The translations under genes and the position numbers were made by a program. Positions 1-8,554 of a stretch of DNA of 46,685 bases are shown piece by piece. The stretch comes from Anaerocolumna sp. (GTDB lineage Bacteria; Bacillota; Clostridia; Lachnospirales; Lachnospiraceae). The stretch covers positions 1 to 46,685 of the forward strand of contig JARBTX010000024.1 in NCBI GenBank assembly GCA_029239975.1, written 5' to 3'. Under the pieces are notes generated by a model. It did no database searches. It was given only the letters and a program-made list of their open reading frames with translations, and was not told the DNA's origin. Each line of letters starts with the position of its first letter. Within the stretch, counting starts at the first letter, position 1.

Positions 1-16
1 TCGCTTAATCTAAATT

Positions 17-2344
17 TCATACATGTAGAATAATTGGTTCTTCTTGTAAATCATTAAAACAAAGATTTATATAATCTTTTATTTCACTTATAGAAAATAA
101 CGAAGTAATAATAAAGATTCTATTTCCTCTATGAATCGCTTCATTTAAGCCTATAATTTCTATACCTTCCTTTTGGGAACCCCAAATAGATTCTTTCCTA
201 TCTATAAAACAAGTTACTTTTACATGATATAATTTACATACAAAATAGAATTGTCTTCCATTTTCGCCAGCACCATATAATGCGACTTCATGAATACCTT
301 TACCCACTAATTTCTCAACAACACCTTGCATTAGTTTTACGGTTTCATTACCAGCACTATTTCTAAGAGCCTTTCTAACATAATAAAATTCATCATGTAA
401 AGTTATTAAGCCCTTAGGCCAAACAATATTTGTATCTTCATACGTATAGCTTGCATTGCATTTATCAATGAAATCAGCACCTTTAAGTTTTAATAATTGA
501 ATGTTATCGTCAGTAATTAAACATTTTCTGTAATCAGTGCCAAAATTAGTATCTCCTTCTAGATCTTTTAAAAATTCTACTTCAACATTTCTAGGCATAT
601 CAATTAGCCTGTGTAATAACATTAAATTTTCTCTTCGATTAGCGCATACTTGATAGGCAAGATTAGGTTTTTCCATCTTAAACTTAAACCAATACTTTTG
701 ATAATCAAAGATACCTTCAAAAATAACTTCGGACATGTCTTTATATCCTAGCTCCTTTGATTTAATTGGTTTTATAACACTATCGTTTGAACAATATCCA
801 ATAGTACTACCTTCTGTTACTGATATTAACTTTTCAATAATATCAGTTGTTCTATGAATCGTAGTGATTAAATCCATATTTTCAGCTAATGTACCATAAT
901 ATCCCTCAATATTAATACCATCATATAGTTTCTCACCAACTATACCAATAGCCAAAAAGTGTTTAAAATTATGATCTATACTTTCTAGATCTAACGCTTT
1001 TTCCATCCATAATTGTATACGTCCAAAGAAACCTATATCAATAGTTGCAACATTATTAAAACATTTTATTTCCTGTTTTAAATAAGCAACTAAAAGTTCT
1101 CTTTGCTCTTTAATATATCTTTCGATTTTGTTGACATTATCTTTTGCTAATAAATTATTAATAAAATATTCTTTTAACGTTGTATTTAAATAAGTATATT
1201 TATGAGTAATCTTCAATGGTACATTAAAATATTGTGAAAGATGTTCAAAATCTTCTATATCTAAACCTACCATGTGAATAACTTCAATAATCGTAAGATT
1301 TCTCGCCCCTATTAGATTTTCAATTTCCTCTCGACTTACTCTTTCTATAGATGGTATATATGTTACTTTTCTCGATATATAGATCGGTTTAACTGTAACA
1401 TTCATGTTTCTATTTTCAATTTCTCTTTTTAACAATTCACCAAGTAAATAGCCTTCTCTCATAAACGGATAAATACTTTTTATTTGCAATTTTTCCATTT
1501 GATCACATACCCAACTAATATAAGTTGTTAAAAATGGACCAATAATGCTCGCACCAATTTCATAAGCTGTGCTTTTGCTAGTATCTAAGATTATCTTTCT
1601 AAAAATACTTGTCTGAGATACTAATTTTCTTAATGAAATAATTTCTTTTTGTGGCGAATTATGACGTATGCGTTCATACTCATAAATACTATTCATTTTA
1701 TCTGGAATAACATTATAGTGAATAGCATTTATTCCATTATTAATTGCTTGTATAAAATCACTATTTTTATTATCTCCAATATGCATGATTCTGTCTTTAC
1801 TAACCATTGGGTACCTATCAAATAGTACTTTATATAAACTTCCATCTTGCTTGTTGCACATTTCCTCACAGGAAACTATAATGGAGTCGAAAAAACCTAT
1901 ATCAATATTGTTGTGCAACAAAATCTCTTTGATTTGAATAGATGTAAGGTACATATCAGATAATAATATAACTTTTTTACCTGTACGAATTAATATTTTA
2001 ATTAATTCATATATATCAAAATTTTTATAACAATATTCTTTTTCAACTTGTAGTTCAATTTCTATTAATTTTTCAATGTCACGAACTACAAATAAAGGTA
2101 ATTCATTATATATTTGAGTTAATTTAACTTCTCTATTAATAGCTTTATTCCGAGCCCTTCGTTCACACTCTATTCTCATTTTCATAAATTCAATAGGTGA
2201 AATATCAATTAAACATAAGCTCAATTCTTTTGCCTTATCCCAAACAATCTGAAATATATCAATTGGTTTGGAAACGCCTCTTAATAGTAATGTATCAAAG
2301 ATATCAAAGCTTACTAAATCATATCTGTCAAAATTATCTACCAT
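17..2344 (-). CDS. HAD-superfamily hydrolase with C-terminal Rossmann-like domain (COG5610-like)
   Basis: This 775-aa protein starts with a haloacid-dehalogenase-like domain. The nucleophile is D14 in FDIFDTLL, S129 lies in LLSDMYL, a lysine follows near residue 165, and GDNKNSD at 190-196 is the metal motif. The +2 position after D14 is aromatic rather than Asp, as in haloacid-dehalogenase-type members. A middle region of about 400 residues is not recognised. The last 110 residues carry GAGENGR, a dinucleotide-binding-like loop similar to the N-terminal part of sugar acyltransferase partners. The start has GGAGG 7 nt upstream. It is the last gene of the glycan cluster in this window and follows the SDR gene by 66 nt. 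Proteins of this architecture occur in capsule and O-antigen clusters; the substrate is unknown. Confidence 0.75.
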   Translation of the reverse strand: MVDNFDRYDLVSFDIFDTLLLRGVSKPIDIFQIVWDKAKELSLCLIDISPIEFMKMRIECERRARNKAINREVKLTQIYNELPLFVVRDIEKLIEIELQVEKEYCYKNFDIYELIKILIRTGKKVILLSDMYLTSIQIKEILLHNNIDIGFFDSIIVSCEEMCNKQDGSLYKVLFDRYPMVSKDRIMHIGDNKNSDFIQAINNGINAIHYNVIPDKMNSIYEYERIRHNSPQKEIISLRKLVSQTSIFRKIILDTSKSTAYEIGASIIGPFLTTYISWVCDQMEKLQIKSIYPFMREGYLLGELLKREIENRNMNVTVKPIYISRKVTYIPSIERVSREEIENLIGARNLTIIEVIHMVGLDIEDFEHLSQYFNVPLKITHKYTYLNTTLKEYFINNLLAKDNVNKIERYIKEQRELLVAYLKQEIKCFNNVATIDIGFFGRIQLWMEKALDLESIDHNFKHFLAIGIVGEKLYDGINIEGYYGTLAENMDLITTIHRTTDIIEKLISVTEGSTIGYCSNDSVIKPIKSKELGYKDMSEVIFEGIFDYQKYWFKFKMEKPNLAYQVCANRRENLMLLHRLIDMPRNVEVEFLKDLEGDTNFGTDYRKCLITDDNIQLLKLKGADFIDKCNASYTYEDTNIVWPKGLITLHDEFYYVRKALRNSAGNETVKLMQGVVEKLVGKGIHEVALYGAGENGRQFYFVCKLYHVKVTCFIDRKESIWGSQKEGIEIIGLNEAIHRGNRIFIITSLFSISEIKDYINLCFNDLQEEPIILHV

Positions 2345-2410
2345 ACTACCTCCGACACTACTTTTCCTAATATAATAATAGATTATACACGACTATTTCG
2401 TCATAATAGT

Positions 2411-3475
2411 TTAACGAACATAATTTTTTCGACTTATCTCCAATGTCCTTGTTATTCCATCATCCATGTTATAACAAGCACTCCATCCCAGCTCTTCTAA
2501 CTTAGTAGCATCCAAAATTGCGTGTTGTATATTTGAAAATCCTCTTAATTCTATATTACTAGGATTTTCATAGATAACGCTACTTTGAGAATATTGTGAT
2601 ACTTTTTCTGCCAACTCTCGAATGGTTATGGTAGAATTTTTATTTGCTATGTTATAAGCTTCTCCTGCTACACCTAGTAATAAAATATACAGTAACCCTT
2701 TAATTGTATCTGTTACATAGCAATAGGATCTTATTTGCGTTCCTGCACTTTTCATAACAATATCTTCTTTACTTAAAGCCTTTCGAAAAAATTCACAAAT
2801 TACTCTACTATCATTCTCTTGCATACTAGCACCATAAGTATGACATGGTCTTGCCACATTAAAGTCTACCTTGTGTTGCTGATAATAAGCTGCGCATAAA
2901 GTTTCACCTGCTCTTTTTGAAGAAGAATAGCAGGATCTAGCATTTAATACATCCATAAATCCATAATCGCATTCTTTAAGTCCATCAATCGAACCTACTT
3001 CCTTTTTTACAATTCCATAGACCTCACCCGTAGAGATGAATAAAACCTTTTGTACTTTTTGTTTTCTTGCTAGCTCTAAAACTTGGTAAGTTCCGATATA
3101 ATTAGCATTCATGATACCGATAGGATTCTCCGCAAATGATTTTGGATCACCTTTACTGGCAGCATGTATGATATAGTCAATGGATTCATCTGTACTAATT
3201 GTACTTTCTATATCTTGTACTATATAGTTAAAATATTCTTTATCTACATAATTTTTAAATCTCTCTAAGATAGACTTTTCACTTCTACCTAATAACAGTA
3301 ATTTTATCCCACCATTCAAATATTCATTTCGATAAATGAAAGCATCTACTAAAACCGAACCAATTAGACCGGTTGCACCTGTAATCAATACCGTTTTATT
3401 ATTTAGCTTGTCCCAAGGTAAATTACATTCGTTAATCTGTTTTAAATCTTGTAAATAAAGATTACTGTTAAACAT
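2411..3475 (-). CDS. extended SDR, NAD-dependent epimerase/dehydratase or reductase
   Basis: The 354-aa protein has the extended short-chain dehydrogenase fold. The nucleotide loop GATGLIG is at 33-39, the catalytic serine lies near 148 in FISTGEVYG, and Y183-S-S-S-K187 is the YxxxK pair. The length is normal for sugar-nucleotide epimerases/dehydratases. AAAGGAG precedes the ATG. It lies 29 nt downstream of the cytidylyltransferase gene and is probably co-translated with it. In pneumococcal capsule loci an IspD-like transferase paired with an SDR makes CDP-arabinitol or an NDP-mannitol; by analogy this one may reduce a CDP-ketose. A 4,6-dehydratase or epimerase role is the alternative, and the sequence alone does not decide. 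Confidence 0.8.
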   Translation of the reverse strand: MFNSNLYLQDLKQINECNLPWDKLNNKTVLITGATGLIGSVLVDAFIYRNEYLNGGIKLLLLGRSEKSILERFKNYVDKEYFNYIVQDIESTISTDESIDYIIHAASKGDPKSFAENPIGIMNANYIGTYQVLELARKQKVQKVLFISTGEVYGIVKKEVGSIDGLKECDYGFMDVLNARSCYSSSKRAGETLCAAYYQQHKVDFNVARPCHTYGASMQENDSRVICEFFRKALSKEDIVMKSAGTQIRSYCYVTDTIKGLLYILLLGVAGEAYNIANKNSTITIRELAEKVSQYSQSSVIYENPSNIELRGFSNIQHAILDATKLEELGWSACYNMDDGITRTLEISRKNYVR

Positions 3476-3504
3476 TTTTAAAAAACTCCTTTAAGAAGTA
3501 GATT

Positions 3505-4215
3505 TTATTTTAACCATTCATCCTTTTTCGATAATAATAACGCTTTAAAAATCTCAATGTCATCCGTCGTTGTTAATTTGATATTCTTCTCTGATCCTGT
3601 TGAAAAGCATACTTTTTCACCAAGTTCAATCATTAATGTACAGGTTGCTATGGAATTATCAATACCACGATTTTTCGCTTCTTCATGAGCCCAGATAAGC
3701 TTTGATAAGTAAAATGCTTGTGGGGTCTGAGTTCTCATCAGGCTACTACGATCAACTGATTCTGTAGATTGTACATGATCATCACTTAGTAACATTGCTT
3801 CTGCGCATGGTATTACAGTTACTGCTGAACCATATAAATTACACTTACTAATACAATCAGAGATTATCTCTTGAGATACCATAGGTCTAATACCATCATG
3901 GATTAATACCATATCATTCGAATTACAATTTTCTTTTAATACCATAATTCCATTACGAATTGATTCTTGTCCATTTAATCCGCCAGTTGTAACCCATAAT
4001 AACTTTGTAATATTAAACTGCTTCGCATAAGCTTTTAAAATTTCTTGCCAACCTTCTAAACATACCACCAAGATTGCATCAATATTAGGATGTCTTTGAA
4101 ACGCTTCTAATGTATAGACGATAACTGGTTTATCATTCACATTAATAAATTGTTTTGGTATATCTTGATTCATTCGTTGACCGCTTCCGCCTGCAATAAT
4201 CATTGCTATATTCAT
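3505..4215 (-). CDS. IspD/TarI-family cytidylyltransferase (probable CDP-alditol synthesis)
   Basis: The 236-aa protein has the IspD-family signature: AGGSGQRM at 8-15 and PKQF with K21 for CTP binding, then a conserved HDGIRP segment and RTQTPQAF. The family includes MEP cytidylyltransferase (IspD) and ribitol- or other alditol-5-phosphate cytidylyltransferases (TarI, Bcs1, Abp1). Its neighbours are a TagF-like transferase upstream and an SDR downstream, not isoprenoid genes, so a CDP-activated polyol is the better guess. The ribosome site is weak (GGTGAT, 4 nt from ATG), and the 98-nt leader gap is mostly a 43-bp tandem repeat. Automated annotation may label it ispD. Confidence 0.8.
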   Translation of the reverse strand: MNIAMIIAGGSGQRMNQDIPKQFINVNDKPVIVYTLEAFQRHPNIDAILVVCLEGWQEILKAYAKQFNITKLLWVTTGGLNGQESIRNGIMVLKENCNSNDMVLIHDGIRPMVSQEIISDCISKCNLYGSAVTVIPCAEAMLLSDDHVQSTESVDRSSLMRTQTPQAFYLSKLIWAHEEAKNRGIDNSIATCTLMIELGEKVCFSTGSEKNIKLTTTDDIEIFKALLLSKKDEWLK

Positions 4216-4222
4216 ATTATCA

Positions 4223-4316
4223 CCATTTCATGTAGTATAGTATTTATTGTGTAATTGGAATTCATCCATTTCGTGAAGTATAGTATTTATCGTGTAACTA
4301 GTACTCATCCATTTTA
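4223..4316. repeat. 43-bp tandem duplication, about 2.2 copies
   Basis: Two near-identical units begin with CCATTTC at 4223 and 4266, and a third partial unit begins at 4309. Each full unit contains the shared core GTATAGTATTTAT. The array fills the gap between the TagF-like gene and the cytidylyltransferase gene, and the partial copy runs into the stop codon of the former. The cytidylyltransferase ribosome site lies at the edge of unit 1. Confidence 0.85.
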
Positions 4317-5558
4317 TCTATGATGATGCCGTTTTTTGTTTGACGCAATTACCTTTATCTTATCAAATAATCGTTCTGTCGAATCCCCATCATAATATTG
4401 AAAGATTCTATTTCTAAGTTGTATTCTACCTTCTTCTGAATCATCATTTTCCAAAACTTTATCTATATATTTCATAAGTTGGTCCATGGTATATGCTTTT
4501 ATCTCAGGCATATAATCATCGTATTCAAAATAACACTCTCTTGTATCTTTTGAATATTCATCAAAATCATATGGAAATAAAACAGAAGGTCGATTTAACA
4601 TCAAAAAATCGGAATATATAGATGAATAATCAGTAACTAGTAAATCAGTGTATTTTAGTATAATATATGGGTCTACGTCCGCATTAATATTCTTTATATT
4701 ACTAAATTCTACTTTTTGAAATTCTTCTCGTAGTTTTGATTTTGGATGTAATTTCGTGAAAAAGATAAAATTTCGTTCAGATAAATATCTGTTGAATTCT
4801 TTTAGATTCATAACGTTAAAAAATAATTTTTCAGAATCCCTGAAAGTTGGCATATACAATATAATTTTGTTACCATTTGATATATACTCTTTCACATTAT
4901 TAACGGTATCCTGTTCCATGTTTGAATAAATATTTTTTATTTTTTCATGAAAAAGCACATCGTTTCTAGGATAACCATCCAAAATAATATGTTCTATGTT
5001 AGTATTAAAGGCTGAAACGAATATCTCAGCCATCATTGGAGAAGTTGCTAAGGTAAAATGATATGGTTTTTCATCCGACATTCTTCTTAGTGCAGTTTTA
5101 AACTTCTCCCACCTATTCCTTGGATGTCTTACTGTATCAAACTTATTATCATAATTGGTTTTTTTATTGCCTGACCCATGCCATAAATTAACTTTTATAG
5201 CTCCACCAGACAACCAAAAGGATATGTCTTTCGAATAATTATCAAAAATGTATACACTACCACGTAGACAATACCATATCCCCTTCATGGAATGATGGTA
5301 ATATGCTTCTACACCATTTTTATTTAATAGCTCTACAATACTTTTATCTTTTGTTATCCATATAGGTCTTACTTCACTCTTTTTATATTGATTAAAATAT
5401 AAATACAAGTATCTTGGATTATCTGCAAATCTTTTTCCAAAAGTGCTACCAAAAAGCCATATTCTTTTGCTTCTTGGAGTTATAAACGAAAACCAGTATA
5501 TTGGGAGCATAAAAACTTGTCCCCAGTATTTAATTCCCTTCATCAATCTTTTCCACAT
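4314..5558 (-). CDS. CDP-glycerol/CDP-alditol phosphotransferase, TagF/TagB family
   Basis: The 414-aa protein matches the Glyphos_transf family that polymerises or primes teichoic-acid-like chains from CDP-glycerol or CDP-ribitol at the inner membrane face. Visible motifs are LWHGSG with H127, DGYPRND at 194-200, YMPTFRDS with R240, TKLHPKS with H271, and VTDYSSIYSD at 308-317. The end, YYDGDSTERLF, is also typical of the family. A basic amphipathic N-terminus could bind membrane. TGAGG precedes the ATG. It lies 54 nt after neuB and upstream of the probable CDP-alditol genes, so donor synthesis and transfer sit together. Glycerol versus other alditol cannot be told from sequence. Confidence 0.88.
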   Translation of the reverse strand: MWKRLMKGIKYWGQVFMLPIYWFSFITPRSKRIWLFGSTFGKRFADNPRYLYLYFNQYKKSEVRPIWITKDKSIVELLNKNGVEAYYHHSMKGIWYCLRGSVYIFDNYSKDISFWLSGGAIKVNLWHGSGNKKTNYDNKFDTVRHPRNRWEKFKTALRRMSDEKPYHFTLATSPMMAEIFVSAFNTNIEHIILDGYPRNDVLFHEKIKNIYSNMEQDTVNNVKEYISNGNKIILYMPTFRDSEKLFFNVMNLKEFNRYLSERNFIFFTKLHPKSKLREEFQKVEFSNIKNINADVDPYIILKYTDLLVTDYSSIYSDFLMLNRPSVLFPYDFDEYSKDTRECYFEYDDYMPEIKAYTMDQLMKYIDKVLENDDSEEGRIQLRNRIFQYYDGDSTERLFDKIKVIASNKKRHHHR

Positions 5559-5612
5559 TAAGTAGCCTCACAATATTATTAATCCGATTTTTTTACACAC
5601 TACTAAAAAGTA

Positions 5613-7115
5613 CTACCAACGTTTTAATATGGTTTTTCTTTCAATTGGATCTAATGCGCGGATTCTACTATCTTCATAATAGGAATCATTTAAAATGTGT
5701 GTAGTAGAAACTTCTTCGAAAATAGCACCTTTACTAGAAGTAAAAGAATGCTTTTCTCCACGTAATACTGTTTGAATATCACCTGGTTTCATATAACGAT
5801 CCTTTCCATCAATGTTGATGTATAAATCCCCATATAATAATTGGAATGTTTCTTCCTTTTCTTTGTGCATGTGAACTGGATGTTTTTGTCCAGGTAAAAC
5901 AACAAGTAACTTTTTACAATATTCTCTATTAATGATATTTATAATAATTGCACCCGTTTGTCTAAAATGTTTCATACCATAATGATGAGATAATTCAACT
6001 TCAAAATCATTGCCAAGTGCAATTCCAGCTTCATATAACATACCTTTTGCATCATGTATTACGCTTCGAACCAAATTCACATTTGTCTCAACTCGTTTTT
6101 CATGTAATTCATCATTGACCTTATAATCCTTACTTGCTGTAATACCTTCTACAAATTCACCACTGGTCATTTGTTTTGGGTTACATGGCATTGCAAAAAA
6201 TACATCATCACTTGTAATCTCACTACCTTGTTTGATATTTCTTTTTAAATAAACACCTCTCATAAGAGATTGCAGCGAATCAAGTTCTTCTTGACTAATG
6301 TATTTGTTATTTTCTTTTTTTGTTGAACAAATATCTTTTGCATCAAGTGCTGATTTAACCCACTTATCTGCTTGATCTGGATTCATGGAATAAGCATTTA
6401 ACTTAATTGTTTCAGTAGGTAGTCCTACATGTCTTTCTAAAATTTTTGCGCCTTTTGCAATAGCAAGCATTGGTACGATATTATCATTTGGATCTTCATG
6501 ACCAGAATATCCTATGGTTATTTCTGGATATCTACGATTCATTCTTTCTATGAAATCTAATTGTAAACGCTCTTTTGGTGCTGGATATTCTGCCACACAA
6601 TGCAGAAATGCGAACTCACTACCTTTGTGAGTAAAGAAATTAAATAATTTATCAATATCGGATAAGGTTTTTCCGCCAGTTGAAATAATAACTGGTTTCC
6701 CCGTTATAGCTATCTTAGTCAGTAATGGCCAATCGAGAGCACTACAACTTGCTACTTTAATAATGTCAATGCCCTGATCCATACACCAATCTACACCATC
6801 TTCATCAAATGGAGTACTCATAGCTATTAATCCTTCTTCATGAATAACATTTACTAATTGTGTAAATTGATCATAGTCTAGTTTCGTACTCATAAATCTT
6901 GGAATATGATTTACATCTGTTCTAGTTTTATAATCAGGGTGTATAAATGTATCAAGATTACGATATTGTAATTTAACTGCAGCTTTTATATTATATTTTC
7001 TAGCTATTTTAGCCATGTGCTTTATTATGTCAATACCATGTTCTACACTTCCTTGATGACTATTTGCCATCTCAAATATAAACAAGTCCGTAAATATATT
7101 TTTACTCTCTATCAT
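5613..7115 (-). CDS. neuB: NeuB-family nonulosonate synthase fused to SAF and metal-cupin domains
   Basis: NeuB-type enzymes condense PEP with a mannose-type or aminosugar aldehyde to give sialic-acid-like sugars. The N-terminal TIM barrel (1-280) carries KLQ at 48-50, STPFDE at 100-105, GYSGHE at 202-207 and KILERH at 224-229. An SAF/antifreeze-like domain follows (about 285-345). The C-terminal 130 residues form a cupin with metal ligands H415-M-H417, E421/E422 and H456, resembling the D-lyxose isomerase-like cupins. The start at 7115 is chosen because GGAGG sits 6 nt upstream; the upstream TTG at 7130 has none. The protein is then 500 aa, against about 350 for plain NeuB, so the cupin is an added domain. 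It heads the second glycan transcription unit, after the neuA terminator. Confidence 0.88.
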   Translation of the reverse strand: MIESKNIFTDLFIFEMANSHQGSVEHGIDIIKHMAKIARKYNIKAAVKLQYRNLDTFIHPDYKTRTDVNHIPRFMSTKLDYDQFTQLVNVIHEEGLIAMSTPFDEDGVDWCMDQGIDIIKVASCSALDWPLLTKIAITGKPVIISTGGKTLSDIDKLFNFFTHKGSEFAFLHCVAEYPAPKERLQLDFIERMNRRYPEITIGYSGHEDPNDNIVPMLAIAKGAKILERHVGLPTETIKLNAYSMNPDQADKWVKSALDAKDICSTKKENNKYISQEELDSLQSLMRGVYLKRNIKQGSEITSDDVFFAMPCNPKQMTSGEFVEGITASKDYKVNDELHEKRVETNVNLVRSVIHDAKGMLYEAGIALGNDFEVELSHHYGMKHFRQTGAIIINIINREYCKKLLVVLPGQKHPVHMHKEKEETFQLLYGDLYINIDGKDRYMKPGDIQTVLRGEKHSFTSSKGAIFEEVSTTHILNDSYYEDSRIRALDPIERKTILKRW

Positions 7116-7516
7116 ATAAACCTCCATCAATAAACTAATTTGTAATATTTAAAAGTTTAAGTGTTATAAACTTTTATATCTTTTAATATTCTTCATTGAT
7201 TCCAAATTAATTGGTATTCTTTTATTTTACTCTAAATATATAATTGTACTATAGTATATATCGACTAATTACTACAAATTATTAGGTACTTCATTTAATT
7301 TCGTAAAATTATAAATATTTTATAAACATTTTACTTCTCTAATACCTACCAGATTATAATTATATTACTGCTATATTTTCTAATTAAAATATCAAATACA
7401 TAGAAAACATGAATTAATTTGCTATTACCCCAAAATAAATTAACGAAAACCTTACTAACAATAAAATTACTATTATTAGTAAGGCTTTATCAATTCTTTA
7501 TTTTATTATTTTTAGA
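7116..7516. other. 401-bp intergenic region between neuA and neuB
   Basis: This very AT-rich gap holds the neuA terminator (7446-7484) and the neuB ribosome site (7120-7124). A promoter for neuB must lie between them if the terminator is efficient, but I could not fix a convincing -35/-10 pair. No ORF or RNA gene is visible. Confidence 0.6.
7446..7484 (-). terminator. rho-independent terminator after neuA
   Basis: A perfect 9-bp stem (CCTTACTAA at 7450-7458 with TTAGTAAGG at 7476-7484) is followed on the minus strand by TTTTCGTT. It lies 33 nt past the neuA stop and separates the neuA unit from neuB. Confidence 0.85.
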
Positions 7517-8518
7517 TTAGAACATTTCCATTAATTGATCCAAAGACAACATTTTATCATCTATATAGTAATCAGCATTTGGTTTTCCAAAATGTAATTC
7601 ATGATATTTTAAACCCCATTTATTTAATTGATCATTTGTTGTATCAACCCAATCTATCCCTGTTACATAGCCCCTTGCCGTAAATAAGACAACGTAATTT
7701 CCCATTTCGTATAATTTATTTATAATCTTTATCATAGACTCATTGGGTTCTGCTAGTGAATAATCATTATTTTTTGAAATCTTAGCAATTACACCATCAA
7801 TATCAAAAACAAATCGTTTATTTCCATGCGTTATACTTAGATACTCTTCTGCCTTTTTTAATTCTTCTTCCGTATCAATATCATAGTTCTTCTCCATTAC
7901 ATAACCGTATATATTCTCACCTGACATAGAATATTTTTCTAAAATAACATCCCCTCTAACAACATCAATACATGCATTTTGATAGTATATCATAGGCAAT
8001 TGTTGTCTTGGCATATTATAACACTCTTTAATCTCAGTCATAATAGGAGTTATAATCCCATCTAATCCTTTATACCACATTTTATACGGTATTTCTTTTG
8101 CTGGAGCTATACTTCTAACAGAGTCTAGTTTACTATTATCGATTAATACTTGTATCATTGAATCTATATCTTTTGAATCTCTTATAGGATAGGTTGGCCT
8201 TAATTGTACTACAATATCAGCCGTATAATTTTCTTTCTCTTTTAGATATTTTAAACAATGATGAAATACCTCAATGTCCAAAGCAGAATCCGTGGCATAT
8301 TCATCCGGCCTTATAAATGGTACCTCTGCACCATATTCAAGTCCTATATTTGCATACTCTTTACTATCAGTACTTAATATAATTCTATTAATTAATCTAG
8401 ACTGTTTAGCATGTTCTATTGAGTATCCTAACATAGGTTTTCCATTAATCAATCTGATATTTTTATGTGGGACACTTTTTGATCCACTTCTTGCAGGTAT
8501 AATTGCCAATACATTCAT
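7517..8518 (-). CDS. neuA: CMP-nonulosonate cytidylyltransferase fused to HAD phosphatase
   Basis: The 333-aa protein activates a nonulosonic acid with CTP. Residues 1-228 are the NeuA domain, with IIPARSGSKSVPHKN at 6-20 (the CTP-binding loop), STDS at 49-52, QLRPTYPIR at 105-113 and YDIDT at 212-216. Residues 234-333 are a short HAD domain: FDIDGVIA with D239 and D241, FTARG with T280, GKP with K312, and D320/D321. The start at 8518 follows GGGTGAT; an upstream in-frame ATG at 8536 lacks a ribosome site and adds residues not seen in the family. It follows the Maf-like gene by 36 nt. The HAD domain plausibly removes the 9-phosphate of the sugar before activation, as separate phosphatases do in KDN pathways; this is inference. 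Confidence 0.9.
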   Translation of the reverse strand: MNVLAIIPARSGSKSVPHKNIRLINGKPMLGYSIEHAKQSRLINRIILSTDSKEYANIGLEYGAEVPFIRPDEYATDSALDIEVFHHCLKYLKEKENYTADIVVQLRPTYPIRDSKDIDSMIQVLIDNSKLDSVRSIAPAKEIPYKMWYKGLDGIITPIMTEIKECYNMPRQQLPMIYYQNACIDVVRGDVILEKYSMSGENIYGYVMEKNYDIDTEEELKKAEEYLSITHGNKRFVFDIDGVIAKISKNNDYSLAEPNESMIKIINKLYEMGNYVVLFTARGYVTGIDWVDTTNDQLNKWGLKYHELHFGKPNADYYIDDKMLSLDQLMEMF

Positions 8519-8554
8519 ATAATCACCCGTATTCATTTGTATTAATTTATATTC

